48,265 bases of DNA, taken from Myxococcales bacterium (GTDB lineage: Bacteria > Myxococcota_A > Polyangia > Polyangiales > Polyangiaceae). The DNA lies in the NCBI GenBank assembly GCA_013297655.1, contig JAAFHV010000038.1, positions 1 to 48,265 of the forward strand. The letters run 5' to 3'. Positions 16,412 through 23,297 of the stretch are shown here, piece after piece. How positions within the stretch are numbered: the first letter of the stretch is position 1; each line of letters opens with the position of its first letter. Position numbers and translations under genes: made by a program. The notes under the pieces are model-generated. The model worked only from the letters and a program-made list of their open reading frames with translations, was not told where the DNA came from and searched no databases.

Positions 16412-17037
16412 TCACGCGTGAAGCGCGGCGAGATACGCCTTCACGAGCCGCGTTTGGCTCTCGCCGGGGACCACGAACCGAACGAGCAGACCGAGGTCGA
16501 GGCTCGGCAAAATCGCGCTCGTCGCGTGCACCTCGTAGGCATCGCCGACGAGCCGAAACACGCGTAGCGCCCCGTTTTCGTAGAGCATCACGTCGCTCCG
16601 GAGGCGCGAGCCACCTCGGGCACGGCGAGGCCCGCGTAGACGGCGAGCTTGTCGACGAGAGGGCTCGAAACGACGATCTCGAGCGCGATCGCAGGCACGC
16701 CGTCGGCCGCGATTGGACCGAGCGCATAACACTCGTCCGGCTCGAGCCCGCGCCGCTTGGCTTCCTTGCGAAACGTCGTCGCGCCGAAGCCGCGGAGATC
16801 GACGTCCTCGTCCATCGCCCACGCCTCGAGCAACCTCGCGATGAGCTGGTGGAGCTCACCGTGGAGGCGCGAAGTCGTCGCGAGCTCGAGCCGGCCTTCG
16901 AGGTAGGTCATCCGTGTGTGGTCTTCGTCGCCGAGCCGATCGCGGAGGGCGAGGTACATCCACCAAGGCACGTCCTCGAGCACGAAGCGGCGCTCGTCAT
17001 CACGTGCGACAGCCGCAGCTCCGGAGGCGCTCGCCAT
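16412..17037 (-). pseudogene. Uma2-family (DUF820, PD-(D/E)XK-like) nuclease gene broken by a small repeat insertion
   Basis: The first frame (17037 to 16588) encodes about 149 residues of a typical Uma2 protein: WMYLALRDRLGDEDHTRMTY, the catalytic-core block PAIALEIVVSS and AVYAGLAVPEV, then leaves the family with RASGAT and stops. The end of the family (MLYENGALRVFRLVGDAYEV, then LLVRFVVPGESQTRLVKAYL) continues in another frame down to 16412. Between them lies the 20-bp core of the palindromic repeat found elsewhere in this window (16592-16611), flanked by CAC on both sides. Removing 23 bp joins VPEV directly to MLYENG, as in intact family members. The gene was intact before the insertion; a truncated product may still be made. 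Confidence 0.8.
16592..16611 (-). repeat. Solo copy of the palindromic repeat inside the Uma2 gene
   Basis: Read on the minus strand the core is GCTCGCGCCTCCGGAGCGAC, identical to units of the array at 20151-20425. CAC is present immediately on both sides (16589-16591 and 16612-16614), consistent with a 3-bp target duplication. The insertion adds 23 bp and shifts the frame. Confidence 0.85.
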
Positions 17038-17061
17038 GCAAAAGTCCTAGCACCCGTGGGA

Positions 17062-17709
17062 TCAGCGTGCCCCGACCGCGCGCGTGATCATCGCCGACAC
17101 GTCGGCGACGAGCGCCATCAGGCCGTCCTCGGTGCCGCCCGAGGTCATCCGAACGGGACCGTCGCCGTCGAGCCACAAGAGCGAGAGCCCGTGCACCGAC
17201 GACCACGCCATGAACGTGACGGCGCGCACGTCTTTGTCGCTCGCCCCGGGCCCCGCCGCGTCTTGCGCGAGGGACAAGAGCGCCCCGAACGCGCGCATCG
17301 ACTCGTTCAAACAGCCGTCGCTCGGTACGTCGCTCGGGGCCTTGCCGAACATCGTGCGCACGTGCGCGGGGTGATGAACGGCGAACTTCACGTAGGCCGC
17401 GCCCGATGCCTCGAGGCGCGCGTTGGGCGACAGCGGGAGCGCACGCGCGGCTTCGAGCGCGTCGGCCAGCAAACGGAACCCGTCCTCCGCGATCGCGTCG
17501 AGGAGGGCCGCCTTGTCCTTGAAGTGATGCGACGGCGCCCCGTGCGAGACCCCGAGGCGGCGCGCGAGATCGCGGAGCGAGAACTCGACGCGACCGTCGG
17601 CCTCGAGCATCGCGACCGCCTCCGCGAGCAGCGAGCGGCGGAGGTCCCCGTGGTGGTAGCCTGCTTTTTTCTCGGGCTTTGCAGGCTTTTTTGGCTTCTT
17701 CGCGGCCAC
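17062..17709 (-). CDS. TetR/AcrR-family transcriptional regulator
   Basis: The 215-residue protein starts at GTG 17709 with a Lys/Pro-rich tail (AKKPKKPAKPEKK). The N-terminal DNA-binding domain follows: YHHGDLRRSLLAEAVAMLEA, then FSLRDLARRLGVSHGAPSHH containing the helix-turn-helix, and FKDKAALLDAIAEDGF. The C-terminal ligand domain is of the WHG type (VKFAVHHPAHVRTMF, TFMAWSSVHGLSLLWLDG). It is divergent from the lipoprotein gene at 17855, and the shared intergenic region holds repeated CAGTGAC boxes that are plausible operators. It therefore probably represses itself and its neighbour in response to an unknown small molecule. Confidence 0.88.
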   Translation of the reverse strand: MAAKKPKKPAKPEKKAGYHHGDLRRSLLAEAVAMLEADGRVEFSLRDLARRLGVSHGAPSHHFKDKAALLDAIAEDGFRLLADALEAARALPLSPNARLEASGAAYVKFAVHHPAHVRTMFGKAPSDVPSDGCLNESMRAFGALLSLAQDAAGPGASDKDVRAVTFMAWSSVHGLSLLWLDGDGPVRMTSGGTEDGLMALVADVSAMITRAVGAR

Positions 17710-17771
17710 GATGAGGGAATACCGCGTCGCGCCGAGCGGAGCAATCCTGTCAGCGGCAAGATTTATCTAGG

Positions 17772-17831
17772 CAGTGACAACTTTAGATCTGGACAGTGAC
17801 CAGTCCGAGGCTATGGTCCATCTGGTCACTG
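17772..17831. promoter_or_regulatory. Putative TetR operator cluster in a divergent promoter
   Basis: CAGTGACCAG at 17794-17803 and its exact reverse complement CTGGTCACTG at 17822-17831 are separated by 18 bases. A third half-site, CAGTGAC, lies at 17772-17778 in the same orientation as the first. All three are in the 145-bp gap between the TetR gene and the gene it faces, an AT-richer stretch. The arrangement fits cooperative binding of a TetR dimer. Confidence 0.55.
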
Positions 17832-17854
17832 ACTAGACACGAGAGGATTTCACG

Positions 17855-18862
17855 ATGCCGACCCAAGATACGTTCGTCCGCCGCCACGCCTCGCGCCTCG
17901 CCCCGATCGCGCTCGTTTTTGCAGCGGCGGGCGCCGCGCTCGCCCAAGGCGGCTGCGCGAGCATCGCGATCGCGGTCGCGCCGGACAAGGTGGCCGTCCC
18001 GGACGAGACGCCCGAGTTTCGCGCCGCCGAGTCCGCGTTTTGGACCGCGCTCCATGGCGGCCACTACGAGAGCATCGAAAGCACCCTCGAGCTTTACCAA
18101 CGCGCCTACCTGAAGAACCCCGCCTCCCCGATGACCGCCGCGCGCATCGGGTGGCTCCACACCTGGCGCGTGGCCGAGCTCGCTCGCCTCGAAGGCAAGG
18201 CCCCCGCGACCATCACGGACGACATCGTGCTCGCGCGGAAGTACTTCGGGGAGGCGGTGCACCTCGCGCCGAAGGAGTCGCGATTTCTCGGATTTTACGC
18301 GAGCCTCACGATGGCGGAGGGGGCCGTCCACAAGGACGAGGCGACCACGCGGCGCGGCTACTTCGCGATGAACGACGCGATCTCGGCGTGGCCCGAGTTC
18401 AACTTGTTCACCGCCGGGATCAGCGTCGCGATGCTGCCCGCGACGGACGAGCTCTTCCTCGAAGGCCTCGACCGGCAGTGGCAAACGCTCGACGTGTGCA
18501 TCGACGGCACCTTCGATCGCAAGGACGGCCGCTTCGACAAGCACATGGCGCTCGAGACGCGCGAGGGGAAAAACCGCGCCTGCTGGGACTCGTGGGCCGC
18601 CCCGCACAACCTCTCTGGCTTCTTCCTTCACATGGGCGACATGCTCGTGAAGAAGGGCGACGTGGCGAAGGCGAAGGTGATTTACGAGAACGCGAAGCTG
18701 CCGAAGAGCTACGCCACCTGGAAGCTCCGCGACGTGCTCGAGGATCGCATCGCGAAGGCCGAAGGCTACGTGGACGATTTTCGCAAGACCGATCCGAACG
18801 GGACGGGCAAAAAGCCGTTCTGGGCCGCGACCTTCGCCTGCACCGGCTGCCACGCCGAGTAA
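17855..18862 (+). CDS. Exported TPR-like protein ending in a CxxCH haem-binding motif
   Basis: The ATG at 17855 follows a GAGAGGA ribosome-binding site. The 335-residue product has a signal peptide (APIALVFAAAGAALAQGGC; lipid attachment at the Cys is possible but the lipobox is imperfect). Helical repeats suggest a TPR-like fold (STLELYQRAYLKNPASPMTA, ARKYFGEAVHLAPKESRFLG, MGDMLVKKGDVAKAKVIYEN). The last residues are FACTGCHAE: Cys329 and Cys332 with His333 form a c-type haem attachment site just before the C-terminus. I do not recognise the family. It faces the TetR gene and is likely regulated by it. It may be an electron-transfer or haem-bearing envelope protein, or the motif may be fortuitous. 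Confidence 0.7.
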   Translation: MPTQDTFVRRHASRLAPIALVFAAAGAALAQGGCASIAIAVAPDKVAVPDETPEFRAAESAFWTALHGGHYESIESTLELYQRAYLKNPASPMTAARIGWLHTWRVAELARLEGKAPATITDDIVLARKYFGEAVHLAPKESRFLGFYASLTMAEGAVHKDEATTRRGYFAMNDAISAWPEFNLFTAGISVAMLPATDELFLEGLDRQWQTLDVCIDGTFDRKDGRFDKHMALETREGKNRACWDSWAAPHNLSGFFLHMGDMLVKKGDVAKAKVIYENAKLPKSYATWKLRDVLEDRIAKAEGYVDDFRKTDPNGTGKKPFWAATFACTGCHAE

Positions 18863-18921
18863 CCGAGAGACGCTTCGTTTTCACCCTTTACGCGACGCCC
18901 GCGAGGCGCGATACCGACCCC

Positions 18922-19446
18922 ATGACCGAGCGCCTCGTCGAGATGATCTCCGCCGACCAAATTCGAGCCCGCACGAAGGAGCTCGGGAAGCAGATCAGTG
19001 AAGACTACAAGGACAAGGATCTCGTCTTCGTCTCCGTGCTGAAGGGCAGCTTCATCTTCGCGGCCGACCTCATCCGCGAGGTGGACATCACCTGCCGCAT
19101 CGATTTCCTGGGCGTGCGCTCCTACGGCGCCGGCACCGAGACGAGCGGCGTGGTGCAAATCACGAACGATCTCTCGCGACCGATCGCCGACAAGGACGTC
19201 GTCATCGTCGAGGACATCGTCGACACCGGCCTCACCGTCGCCCACTTGATGGATCTGTTCCGCACCCGCAACCCGCGCAGCGTGAAGGTGTGCTCGCTCC
19301 TCCACAAGCCGGCCCGCGCCCGCGTGCACATCCCCGTCGACTACTTGGGCTTCACGATCGAGGACAAATTCGTCGTCGGTTATGGCCTCGATTTCGACGA
19401 AAAATACCGCAATTTGCCCTACGTCGGCATCGTCGAGCGCACCTGA
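18922..19446 (+). CDS. hpt: Hypoxanthine phosphoribosyltransferase
   Basis: The enzyme salvages hypoxanthine (and usually guanine) to IMP/GMP using PRPP. The 174-residue product has the PRPP-binding motif VVIVEDIVDTGLT, the flexible-loop block DFLGVRSYGAGTETSG, an LVFVSVLKGSFIFAADL segment near the N-terminus and the C-terminal FVVGYGLDFDEKYRNLPYVG. These match the family in order and length. The ATG at 18922 begins the conserved part; the frame is open upstream but not coding. It lies 59 bp after the CxxCH protein gene on the same strand. Confidence 0.95.
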   Translation: MTERLVEMISADQIRARTKELGKQISEDYKDKDLVFVSVLKGSFIFAADLIREVDITCRIDFLGVRSYGAGTETSGVVQITNDLSRPIADKDVVIVEDIVDTGLTVAHLMDLFRTRNPRSVKVCSLLHKPARARVHIPVDYLGFTIEDKFVVGYGLDFDEKYRNLPYVGIVERT

Positions 19447-19488
19447 GCGCGACCTGACGAAACTGCCCGCGCGCCGTATGCTGGCGTC

Positions 19489-19962
19489 GTGCGGGCTTCC
19501 GATTTCGACGACGAAGCGTTCTTCGCGACCCTCGATCGCGAGGGCTTGCGCGTGCTCGTGATTGGCCGCTTCGCGATGGTCGCTCTCGGGGCGCCGCTGC
19601 TCACGGCAGACTCCGAACTGTGGTGCGATCCAGACGCGATAGAATCGCTCAATCGCGTCGGCGCGGACTTCGAGCTCTACCCCACCGCGACGCCGGACGA
19701 TGCGCGGAGCCGTGGACGGTACGTGCTCGAGGGAGACGAGCACGTCGACGTGATGGTCGCGCGGTCGAAGACCACCATCGAAGGCACCGCCGTCCGCTTC
19801 GACGACCTGTGGACGCACCACGAAGCGGTCGTGTTCCGCTCCACCAGGATCCACGTGCCTTCGCTCGAAGGTCTCCTCGCGACGAAGAAATTCGCCGATC
19901 GGCCGAAGGACCGCGAAGATCGTCTGTGGCTCGAGGCCCTCGCCGCGAAGGCTGGCCGATGA
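19489..19962 (+). CDS. Nucleotidyltransferase-like protein
   Basis: The 157-residue product starts at GTG 19489. Its layout resembles minimal nucleotidyltransferase/AbiEii-like proteins: LRVLVIGRFAMVALGAPLLT, then a DxD-like position in TADSELWCDPDA, VDVMVARSKTTIEGTAVRFD, and the closing PSLEGLLATKKFADRPKDREDRLWLEAL block. The catalytic Gly-Ser motif is not clearly present, so it may be an inactive or divergent member. Its TGA overlaps the ATG of the next small gene. A toxin-antitoxin-like arrangement is possible but unsupported beyond the pairing. Confidence 0.65.
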   Translation: MRASDFDDEAFFATLDREGLRVLVIGRFAMVALGAPLLTADSELWCDPDAIESLNRVGADFELYPTATPDDARSRGRYVLEGDEHVDVMVARSKTTIEGTAVRFDDLWTHHEAVVFRSTRIHVPSLEGLLATKKFADRPKDREDRLWLEALAAKAGR

Positions 19963-20141
19963 GCGCCCCCGACGTCGACGACGAAGCGGCAGAGCGCGCT
20001 CGGCTCATCGCGTGGTTCATGACGCGCTACCCCACTCCGGAAGCTCGCCTGCTCTACGCGATCCGAAAAAAGAAGCTCTGGCGCGAGGTCCAGCGAAGGG
20101 GCGCGGGGTACGTTCCGCCGCGATCCGACGACGATCCGTGA
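19959..20141 (+). CDS. Small hypothetical protein, overlapping partner of the nucleotidyltransferase-like gene
   Basis: The start codon overlaps the upstream stop (ATGA at 19959-19962), implying translational coupling. The 60-residue product is highly charged: an acidic N-terminus (SAPDVDDEAAERARL), a helical middle part (IAWFMTRYPTPEARLLYAIR) and a basic KKKLWREVQRRG segment. No motif is recognised. Its stop codon is ten bases before the first unit of the 25-bp tandem array, so its 3' untranslated region would contain the array. Confidence 0.55.
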   Translation: MSAPDVDDEAAERARLIAWFMTRYPTPEARLLYAIRKKKLWREVQRRGAGYVPPRSDDDP

Positions 20142-20146
20142 CGCAC

Positions 20147-20427
20147 GAGGCTCGCGCCTCCAGAGCGACGTGACGCTCGCGCCTCCAGAGCGACGAGACG
20201 CTCGCGCCTCCGGAGCGACGTGACGCTCGCGCCTCCAGAGCGACGAGACGCTCGCGCCTCCAGAGCGACGAGACCCTCGCGCCTCCGGAGCGACGAGACC
20301 CTCGCGCCTCCAGAGCGACGAGACGCTCACGCCTCCGGAGCGACGAGACCCTCGCGCCTCGAGAGCGACGAGACCCTCGCGCCTCCAGAGCGACGAGACG
20401 CTCGCGCCTCCGGAGCGACGCGAGGCC
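20147..20427. repeat. 25-bp tandem repeat array, 11 units, between convergent genes
   Basis: Units begin at 20151, 20176, 20201, 20226, 20251, 20276, 20301, 20326, 20351, 20376 and 20401. Each is CTCGCGCCTCC, A or G, GAGCGACG plus a 5-base linker (TGACG, AGACG or AGACC). Variation is limited to a few positions. The first unit is preceded by GAGG and the last followed by CGAGGC, the same arms that flank the solo copy at 42855-42890, so the array looks like one solo element whose centre was amplified. It fills the gap between two convergent genes; the right edge touches the stop codon of the dioxygenase gene. There are no unique spacers, so it is not a CRISPR. Confidence 0.95.
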
Positions 20428-21209
20428 TATGCGCGCGGGAACACCTTGAAAAACGAGCGTGGCGCGCGCTTCTTGCGGCGGCACTCGGTGCGGGCGTCGA
20501 GGTAACACACGGTGAGCGCGCGACGGGGGAGTCCCGTCTTGCTTCGTGAAGAGCGATGCCACGCGTGGTTGTGGACGAGGATCACCTCGCCCGCCTCCAC
20601 GGGAAGGAACACCGATTTTTTCTCCGGCTCTTCGCGGAGGAGCGCGGGCTCGGGCACCACCCCGCCGAGCTTCGTGACGAGCCCACGGAGGTGGCTGCCC
20701 GGTACGATCTCGAGGCACCCGCCGTCGAGCGGCGCGTCGTCGAGCGCGGTCCACACTTGCAGGCTCGGCTCGCGGTCGAGGCCCCAAAAATCGCCCCCGT
20801 CCTGGTGCCAGGGGAGGTTCGAGCCGCCCGTCTCGGCCGCCTTGTTGAACACGAGCGCGCGGTAAAGCGTCACGTCGCCGCCGTACACCTCACGCGCGAG
20901 CGGCTCGAAGAGCGGGTGCGTGATCCACTCGAGAAAAATAGGGTCTTTCTCCAGCTTCTCGACTTTGCGGTAGCCGAGGGTCGGGCCCTCGTAGCCCTTG
21001 CCGTAGCTGAGGTCCTCGTAGCGGCCCGAGTCCGTGTCGCGTTGGAAGAAGATCCCCTCGTGCACCACCGCGCCCATCATGATCGCGTCGATGCGGTCGC
21101 GCATGCGGACGAGGCGCTCCGGCTCGGCGAGCTTGCCGAGACGCGCATAGCCGTGCTCGCGATAGTGCGCGAGCGCGGCCGCGAGATCGTACGGGAGCTC
21201 AGCGGCCAT
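20427..21209 (-). CDS. Phytanoyl-CoA dioxygenase (PhyH) family Fe(II)/2-oxoglutarate oxygenase
   Basis: The 260-residue product starts at ATG 21209, overlapping the end of the aldo/keto reductase gene by 11 bp. It has the PhyH iron site: HxD in NLPWHQDGGDFWGLD, and the distal His in LVHNHAWHRSS, followed by the Arg of RRALTVCYLDA that binds 2-oxoglutarate. YREHGYARLGKL at the start and GGCLEIVPGSHLRG in the middle are typical. It would hydroxylate a small organic substrate that is not evident. Its stop codon abuts the 25-bp repeat array. Confidence 0.88.
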   Translation of the reverse strand: MAAELPYDLAAALAHYREHGYARLGKLAEPERLVRMRDRIDAIMMGAVVHEGIFFQRDTDSGRYEDLSYGKGYEGPTLGYRKVEKLEKDPIFLEWITHPLFEPLAREVYGGDVTLYRALVFNKAAETGGSNLPWHQDGGDFWGLDREPSLQVWTALDDAPLDGGCLEIVPGSHLRGLVTKLGGVVPEPALLREEPEKKSVFLPVEAGEVILVHNHAWHRSSRSKTGLPRRALTVCYLDARTECRRKKRAPRSFFKVFPRA

Positions 21210-22128
21210 AACGTGCGTCCGTCCCGGTCCATGCAAGATGCATCGTTTCGATCGCCGCCGCGACGTCGTCGGGGAGCTTCGCGGCGAGGCCCTCGTGCGC
21301 GGCGTCGAGGTGCTCCACGCTCGCGGGGCCCACGACCACCGCCGCCACGTCCGGCTTGCCGACCAAGAACCGGTACGCGAGCGACACGAGCGAGATCCCC
21401 GCGCTCGCCGCGAGCGCGCCGAGCTCGTCGCGGCGCGCGAACATGGACGCCGTCCAGTAGCGACGCTCGTAGAGCCCATTTTTGTCGAAGCGCGACCCGC
21501 TTTTGTCGCCGGCCGGGCTCGCATGGCGCGGGGTGAGGAGCCCACCGGCGAGCGGGTTGTACACCTCCGTCTCGAGGCGATATTTGCGGGCGAACGCGAA
21601 GTATTCCACGTCGAGCTGGCGCACGAGCACGTTGTAAATCATCTGCGCGCGGGCAGGTTTGGGCAGGCCGAGCGCCTTCGCGGCGGCGAAAAGCTCTACG
21701 ATTTGCCACGAGGCGTAGTTCGACACCGCCCAGCCGAGGATCTTCTGCTTCTCGAGGAGCTCGGCGATCGCGGAGAGCGTCTCTTCGATCGGCACCGCGG
21801 GGTCCGGCACGTGGAGCACGTACGTGTCCAAACGATCCGTGCCGAGCCGGGCGAGGCTCTCGTCCGCCGCGGCGAGCACACGCGCTCGCGAGAGCCCCTC
21901 TGCCGCGCGGCCCTTCCGCCACGCGCCCACCTTCGACACGACCCGAACACGATCCCGACGCGAGCCGAGGGCCGCCCCGAGGATCGTCTCCGAGGCGCCG
22001 TTCTCGTACATGTTCGCGGTGTCGAACGTCGTAACTCCGAGCTCGAGCGCGCGCGCGACGACCCGCTCGGCCTCCGCTCGCGGGGTGCGCCCACCGAACG
22101 TCATCGTCCCGAGACGTAGCTCCGTCAT
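21199..22128 (-). CDS. Aldo/keto reductase
   Basis: The 309-residue protein has the AKR (beta/alpha)8 signature: TTFDTANMYENGASETILG (catalytic Asp and Tyr), VVSKVG (catalytic Lys) and TYVLHVPDP (His). AVSNYASWQI is typical of the AKR11/12-like bacterial group, and FLVGKPDVAAVVVGPASVEH of the NADPH-binding end. It probably reduces an aldehyde or ketone with NADPH. The downstream dioxygenase gene begins before this one ends, so the two act from one transcript and may modify the same compound. Confidence 0.9.
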   Translation of the reverse strand: MTELRLGTMTFGGRTPRAEAERVVARALELGVTTFDTANMYENGASETILGAALGSRRDRVRVVSKVGAWRKGRAAEGLSRARVLAAADESLARLGTDRLDTYVLHVPDPAVPIEETLSAIAELLEKQKILGWAVSNYASWQIVELFAAAKALGLPKPARAQMIYNVLVRQLDVEYFAFARKYRLETEVYNPLAGGLLTPRHASPAGDKSGSRFDKNGLYERRYWTASMFARRDELGALAASAGISLVSLAYRFLVGKPDVAAVVVGPASVEHLDAAHEGLAAKLPDDVAAAIETMHLAWTGTDARYGR

Positions 22129-22210
22129 GGGCGTAGGCTACGTCACGGACCTCCCGCGGCGGGGCGCAAAGCTCATCCGATCGGCGCCTGCCCCGTAGCG
22201 GGCGACGCGG

Positions 22211-22696
22211 CTACTGCCCGCAGGCCTCCGCCTTGACCCCAGCGAGGCACCCCGCCGGCGGCACGAAGCCGTCGACCGCGGCAAAGCAGGTCTTCTTGCC
22301 GTCGAAGTTGGTCCCCTCGGCGCCCAGCAGGCGGCCGGTCGACCGCTCGTGGAAGCACGTCACCCTGGTGTCGCGACCGGCGAGCGAGACCGCATCCATC
22401 GCGCCGCACGCTCCCGCGAGCCTTGTGAGCGGCTTCCCTCGCTCCGCGCATATGGTCGAGACCGAGAGCTGCGACTGGTCGAGGGAGGCGCCACATTGCA
22501 CGCCGAGGTCGTACGCGGGAACAGGGGTCGTCCTCGAGCAAGCATGGGTATCCGCGTCCGCCGACGACGCGTCGGCCCCCGCGTCCCCCTGGCCAACAGC
22601 CGCTGAGCCGGCCTCGTCAGAGGGCGAAGAAGACGATGCACAAGCGCTCAAAGCCAGCGCACCGACGACCAGGAACAGGGTTTTGGAGATATCCAT
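22211..22696 (-). CDS. Cys-containing lipoprotein of unknown function
   Basis: The ATG at 22696 starts a 161-residue lipoprotein (MDISKTLFLVVGALALSAC); an in-frame ATG at 22720 would add 8 residues. An Asp/Ala/Ser-rich linker is followed by a compact domain with six cysteines (HACSRTTPVPAYDLGVQCGA, STICAERG, AGACGAMD, VTCFHERSTG, KTCFAAVDGF). They probably form disulfides outside the cytoplasm. No family is recognised. It lies 82 bp after the aldo/keto reductase start, on the same strand and upstream of it. Confidence 0.65.
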   Translation of the reverse strand: MDISKTLFLVVGALALSACASSSSPSDEAGSAAVGQGDAGADASSADADTHACSRTTPVPAYDLGVQCGASLDQSQLSVSTICAERGKPLTRLAGACGAMDAVSLAGRDTRVTCFHERSTGRLLGAEGTNFDGKKTCFAAVDGFVPPAGCLAGVKAEACGQ

Positions 22697-23297
22697 GTAG
22701 GAAGACTTAGCATCTCGCATACCAACACGATGGCCCCCCAAACAGAGCACAAAATGCGGGCCCGGCGCGCTCGCCCCTGCGCCATAGTGAGCACTTCGAC
22801 ACAACCAGGCGCAATTGTGGCCCTCGAGGCTCGTCCGAGCTCGATACGGGCTCTCCCGCGGCCGGCACCGAATGGTCGAACGGCACATCAAAAAGGCGCG
22901 CCAAAACGCAAAAAGAGACCTTTTTCGAGGAGCGAGACGATTGGCAAATAGATCACTCGCGTTACCCCCAATGACACCGGTTCACTCCCCGCCGTCCTCG
23001 CCAGTCGGTCGAGCGACGGAGCTTCGTTCCTTCGGCGGCGCGCACGGTCGCGTACCATCGCGCGACGGTGAACGGCTCAGACGACGACCGCCTCGACGGA
23101 CGCACCCGAGCACGTCGGTCGAGCGCCGCGGGTGAAGCGGAGCGCAGGCGTGCAGCAGGCCACGTCGAGCTCGCCCCCAGCGACGAAGCGCCCATCCTCC
23201 CGAGACGAAGCCTCGACGGAGGCGTACGCTCGAGAAAGATCCGCAAGGGACATTAGCACCTCACCTCAGAGTTACGCTAAGGTCGAACCAAGGCATC
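22697..23297. other. 601-bp intergenic region between divergent genes
   Basis: No gene is supported here on either strand. The left third is less GC-rich than the flanks and has a small hairpin (AAAAAG, AGAC loop, CTTTTT at 22910-22925). The region must contain the promoters of the lipoprotein gene and of the phosphofructokinase gene, but I cannot fix either with confidence. Confidence 0.5.

Noticed and set aside
20151-20425. Possible CRISPR array
   Set aside because: Repeats are directly adjacent with only a 5-base, nearly constant linker; there are no unique spacers and no cas genes.
20017-20787. Repetitive proteins encoded across the tandem array (SLWRRE-type repeats)
   Set aside because: A 25-bp unit without stops opens several frames at once; the peptides are by-products of the repeat and the frames overlap real genes.
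22910-22925. AAAAAG-AGAC-CTTTTT hairpin as a terminator or small RNA end
   Set aside because: It is a weak A/T stem, far from any gene end and without a GC stem.
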